A stretch of DNA of 23,842 bases from an uncultured Prevotellaceae bacterium. Lineage in GTDB: Bacteria > Bacteroidota > Bacteroidia > Bacteroidales > Bacteroidaceae. The position numbers were made by a program, and so were the translations under genes. The stretch spans positions 1 to 23,842 of the forward strand of contig CALAEY010000050.1 in the NCBI GenBank assembly GCA_937891085.1, in the 5' to 3' direction. The notes under the pieces were generated by a model. The model saw nothing but the letters and a program-made list of their open reading frames with translations, was not told the DNA's origin and ran no database searches. This document shows, in pieces, positions 22,538-23,842 of this stretch; position 1 is the first letter of the stretch; every line of letters begins with the position of its first letter.

Positions 22538-22969
22538 ATGAAGACGAAATTGTTTTTTGCATTTGCTTTAGTCCTGTGCCTGTTCACATCCATCGATGCC
22601 AGCGCACAGCTTGTGATCAACATCCGCTATACAGGTGAGAATGGTGCCGCCCGTAAGTACGTAGAAGAGATGGAGAAGAGTGGCATTGCCGACCGCATTC
22701 GTGCCGTAGAGGGCTGCATCGGCTATGAGTATTTCTTCCCAGCCAACGACCCAGAAGGCGTGCTCCTCATCGACACATGGGAAGACCAAGCCGCTCTGAA
22801 CCGCTACCACAGCTCTCCAGCCATGCAAGAGGCCGCTGCCCTGCGTGAGAAGTATGGCCTGGGCAATCGCCAAGTGCGCATGTTCACCCCTATCACTCCT
22901 GGCGGAGCAGGCGGCCAGCAGGGTGGGGCACCGGGCGGACAAGCTGCTCCGCAGCAGCAACGACGCTAA
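22538..22969 (+). CDS. Exported antibiotic-biosynthesis-monooxygenase (ABM) domain protein
   Basis: A 143-residue protein with a signal peptide (MKTKLFFAFALVLCLFTSIDASAQ). Residues about 25-115 form a single ferredoxin-like ABM domain: an N-terminal strand LVINIRYTG, helix AARKYVEEMEKSGIADRIR, strands GCIGYEYFF and VLLIDTWED, and helix AALNRYHSSPAMQEAAALREKY. ABM domains include quinol and heme-degrading monooxygenases and usually work as dimers without cofactor; most are cytoplasmic, so export is less common. The tail (about 122-143) is Gly/Gln/Ala-rich and ends in two Arg. A periplasmic electrophile- or quinone-handling role is possible but unproven. It has its own -7 box and a terminator shared with the convergent smalltalk gene. 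Start chosen for the signal peptide. Confidence 0.82.
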   Translation: MKTKLFFAFALVLCLFTSIDASAQLVINIRYTGENGAARKYVEEMEKSGIADRIRAVEGCIGYEYFFPANDPEGVLLIDTWEDQAALNRYHSSPAMQEAAALREKYGLGNRQVRMFTPITPGGAGGQQGGAPGGQAAPQQQRR

Positions 22970-22993
22970 GGTTCCCCGATGCTTTGAAACTAC

Positions 22994-23034
22994 AAAGCCC
23001 AATGCCGCTTTATAGAGCGCATTGGGCTTTTTCC
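22994..23034. terminator. Bidirectional terminator between ABM and smalltalk genes
   Basis: A 12-bp perfect stem, AAAGCCCAATGC (22994-23005) with GCATTGGGCTTT (23019-23030), extends inside with a GCT/AGC pairing. On the plus strand it ends in a T-run (GGGCTTTTTCC). It lies 24 bases past the ABM stop and 8 bases past the smalltalk stop. Confidence 0.88.
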
Positions 23035-23038
23035 TTTA

Positions 23039-23140
23039 TCACATACAGCTGGTCAATCCCAGAGCTGTGGCAATCGCTGTGAGTGTGGTGAGCACGATGT
23101 TCACTATCACGCTCCACTTAGTTTTCTTTTCTGGTGTCAT
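23039..23140 (-). CDS. Smalltalk microprotein (33 residues)
   Basis: A very short gene encoding MTPEKKTKWSVIVN followed by IVLTTLTAIATALGLTSCM. The start is MTPEKKTKW and the end is LGLTSCM, both typical of the Bacteroidota 'smalltalk protein' family of about 30-35 residues. A basic N-terminus precedes a hydrophobic helix (about residues 10-30), so membrane association is likely. Such proteins are regularly encoded just downstream of HU-type DNA-binding genes, and here the HU-HIG gene ends 38 bases upstream on the same strand. The last residues TSCM resemble a short lipobox, but Cys is too near the C-terminus for a normal lipoprotein. Function is unknown. The terminator follows at once. The call rests on residue pattern, size and neighbour. 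Confidence 0.9.
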   Translation of the reverse strand: MTPEKKTKWSVIVNIVLTTLTAIATALGLTSCM

Positions 23141-23178
23141 GGGAAAGAATTATGAATTGTCAATTTTAAATAGAAATC

Positions 23179-23736
23179 TTACCCGATGCCTCCACCACCG
23201 CCAGTGTCTGGATCAGTGGTTCCACCGCCCTGATTGGTGTTGTCACCAGTGTTCTCGCCACCTTCGTTCTCACCAGTGTCATTGCCAGTATCTGGATCCT
23301 CCACTTCGCCGGCATCGGTAGTCACACGCTTCACGATGTTGCCGTTGCGGTCGTAGCAAGTGATCAGGATGCTGGTGTTGGCCAGCTCTTCCTTCAGGCT
23401 AACGCTAGGGGTGAACACGATTCGACGGCTCTTAATGAGGTTGGCTTTCACGTCCTCAACGTTGGCCACAGCTTTCGAACGGAGCGAGAATCGCATGGTT
23501 CCGAGACCTGGTAGTGCTACTGAGTGACCTTCTGTAGCCCATGCCTTGATCACTTCGCCTGCCGCATCCCAGCATGCCTGCATCACACCCTGGCTCACGC
23601 CCGAGCGCAGGGCAGCTTCGCGGATTACCTTCGAGGTCTTCAGGGCAATGTACAGTTCTGGACTCATCACATAGTAGTACCCTGGGTTCTTACCGATTTT
23701 GAGTTCGGTTTCTCTTGCATTTACTTTAATTGCCAT
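23179..23736 (-). CDS. HU-HIG family DNA-binding protein with low-complexity acidic/glycine tail
   Basis: A 185-residue HU-related DNA-binding protein of the Bacteroidota HU-HIG type. The HU-like core covers about residues 1-125: ELYIALKTSKVIREAALRSG and the helix GVMQACWDAAGEVIKAWATEG, then the beta-arm region (GHSVALPGLGTMRFSLRSKAV, IVFTPSVSLKEEL). These fit the HU fold, which dimerises and bends DNA. From about 142 the protein is a tail of Asp, Glu, Gly, Asn and Thr ending GGGGGIG, lacking basic residues. Many HU-HIG proteins end near residue 140-150, so the tail is a notable addition. Start MAIKVNARETEL is canonical. No consensus promoter was found upstream within the 106 bases available. 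It precedes the smalltalk gene and probably shares its transcript. Confidence 0.9.
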   Translation of the reverse strand: MAIKVNARETELKIGKNPGYYYVMSPELYIALKTSKVIREAALRSGVSQGVMQACWDAAGEVIKAWATEGHSVALPGLGTMRFSLRSKAVANVEDVKANLIKSRRIVFTPSVSLKEELANTSILITCYDRNGNIVKRVTTDAGEVEDPDTGNDTGENEGGENTGDNTNQGGGTTDPDTGGGGGIG

Positions 23737-23842
23737 AGTTTCAATAAGCTTTAACCCAACTTTGACCCTTTCTTTTTGAATTCCCTGCTGTCACAACACT
23801 TTCCGTAGGCTCGCTTGCCTCACTGTGTACTACAAACTTTCA
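23737..23842. other. Upstream region of the HU-HIG gene with small inverted repeat
   Basis: No TAnnTTTG box is visible on the minus strand in these 106 bases. AGGC (23807-23810) and GCCT (23817-23820) form a small stem over a 6-base loop inside the string CCGTAGGCTCGCTTGCCTCA. The CCGTAGGC core also occurs in the folded element at 14066-14073. The promoter may lie beyond the window edge. Nothing else can be assigned. Confidence 0.4.

Noticed and set aside
23022..23321. 99-residue plus-strand open frame over the smalltalk gene
   Set aside because: It is antisense to smalltalk and the HU tail, and its Cys/His-rich text comes from the complement of low-complexity codons.
1..23842. CRISPR arrays, tRNA/rRNA genes, insertion sequences, phage or toxin-antitoxin genes
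   Set aside because: No regularly spaced repeats with spacers, no tRNA-like cloverleaf seen by eye, and no transposase, integrase or toxin-like protein among the plausible genes. A tRNA scan was not possible.

Overview
The window looks like chromosomal DNA of a Bacteroidales bacterium, most likely of the Prevotella/Segatella type. The evidence is the promoter grammar (repeated TAnnTTTG -7 boxes, several with a TTTG-like -33 box about 20 bp upstream), the lack of Shine-Dalgarno sequences, and families largely restricted to Bacteroidota: DUF4954, DUF6377, HU-HIG, the 33-residue 'smalltalk' protein and a SusC-style TonB receptor with a carboxypeptidase-regulatory N-terminus. No rRNA, tRNA, CRISPR array, insertion sequence or phage gene was seen.

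Layout. (1) 1-3951, minus strand: a 9-bp tandem repeat at the left edge, a tRNA1(Val) A37 N6-methyltransferase overlapping by 8 bp the end of a left-handed beta-helix DUF4954 protein, then a class I aminotransferase with its own promoter and terminator. (2) 4010-9087: a carbohydrate block. A GH43 beta-xylosidase/arabinofuranosidase lipoprotein (plus) converges on two paralogous exported xylose-isomerase-like TIM-barrel proteins and a CBM48-type/CE1-like esterase (minus). Esterase and second TIM-barrel form an operon (7-bp gap); the first TIM-barrel has its own promoter. (3) 9306-13296: a small coiled-coil protein (minus) and a large exported Tricorn-type S41 peptidase (plus). (4) 13312-17217: a secreted glycine-rich protein (minus), divergent from a TonB-dependent receptor and a LolA-like periplasmic protein (plus). 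The divergent spacer contains a folded element of unknown identity. (5) 17259-22969, plus: a GH106 alpha-L-rhamnosidase lipoprotein preceded by a strong hairpin, a membrane-spanning DUF6377 regulator, and an exported antibiotic-biosynthesis-monooxygenase-like protein. (6) 22994-23842, minus: a HU-HIG DNA-binding protein with a long acidic/glycine tail, followed by a smalltalk microprotein.

How it fits together (inference). The GH43, esterase, TIM-barrel and GH106 genes suit debranching of plant cell-wall polysaccharides such as arabinoxylan and rhamnose-containing pectin, with secreted peptidase and receptor functions nearby. There is no SusC/SusD pair beside the glycoside hydrolases, so these are isolated enzyme genes rather than a classical polysaccharide utilization locus. 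Third-position GC appears to rise from left (methyltransferase, DUF4954) to right (GH106, DUF6377); this is an impression by eye, not a calculation.

The least explained items are the folded element at 14057-14107, the hairpin at 17259-17297 next to the GH106 promoter, the pair of exported TIM-barrel proteins with diverging metal motifs, and the short repeats at 1-63, 9211-9242 and 9871-9892. No gene set here is clearly a new defence or mobile system.
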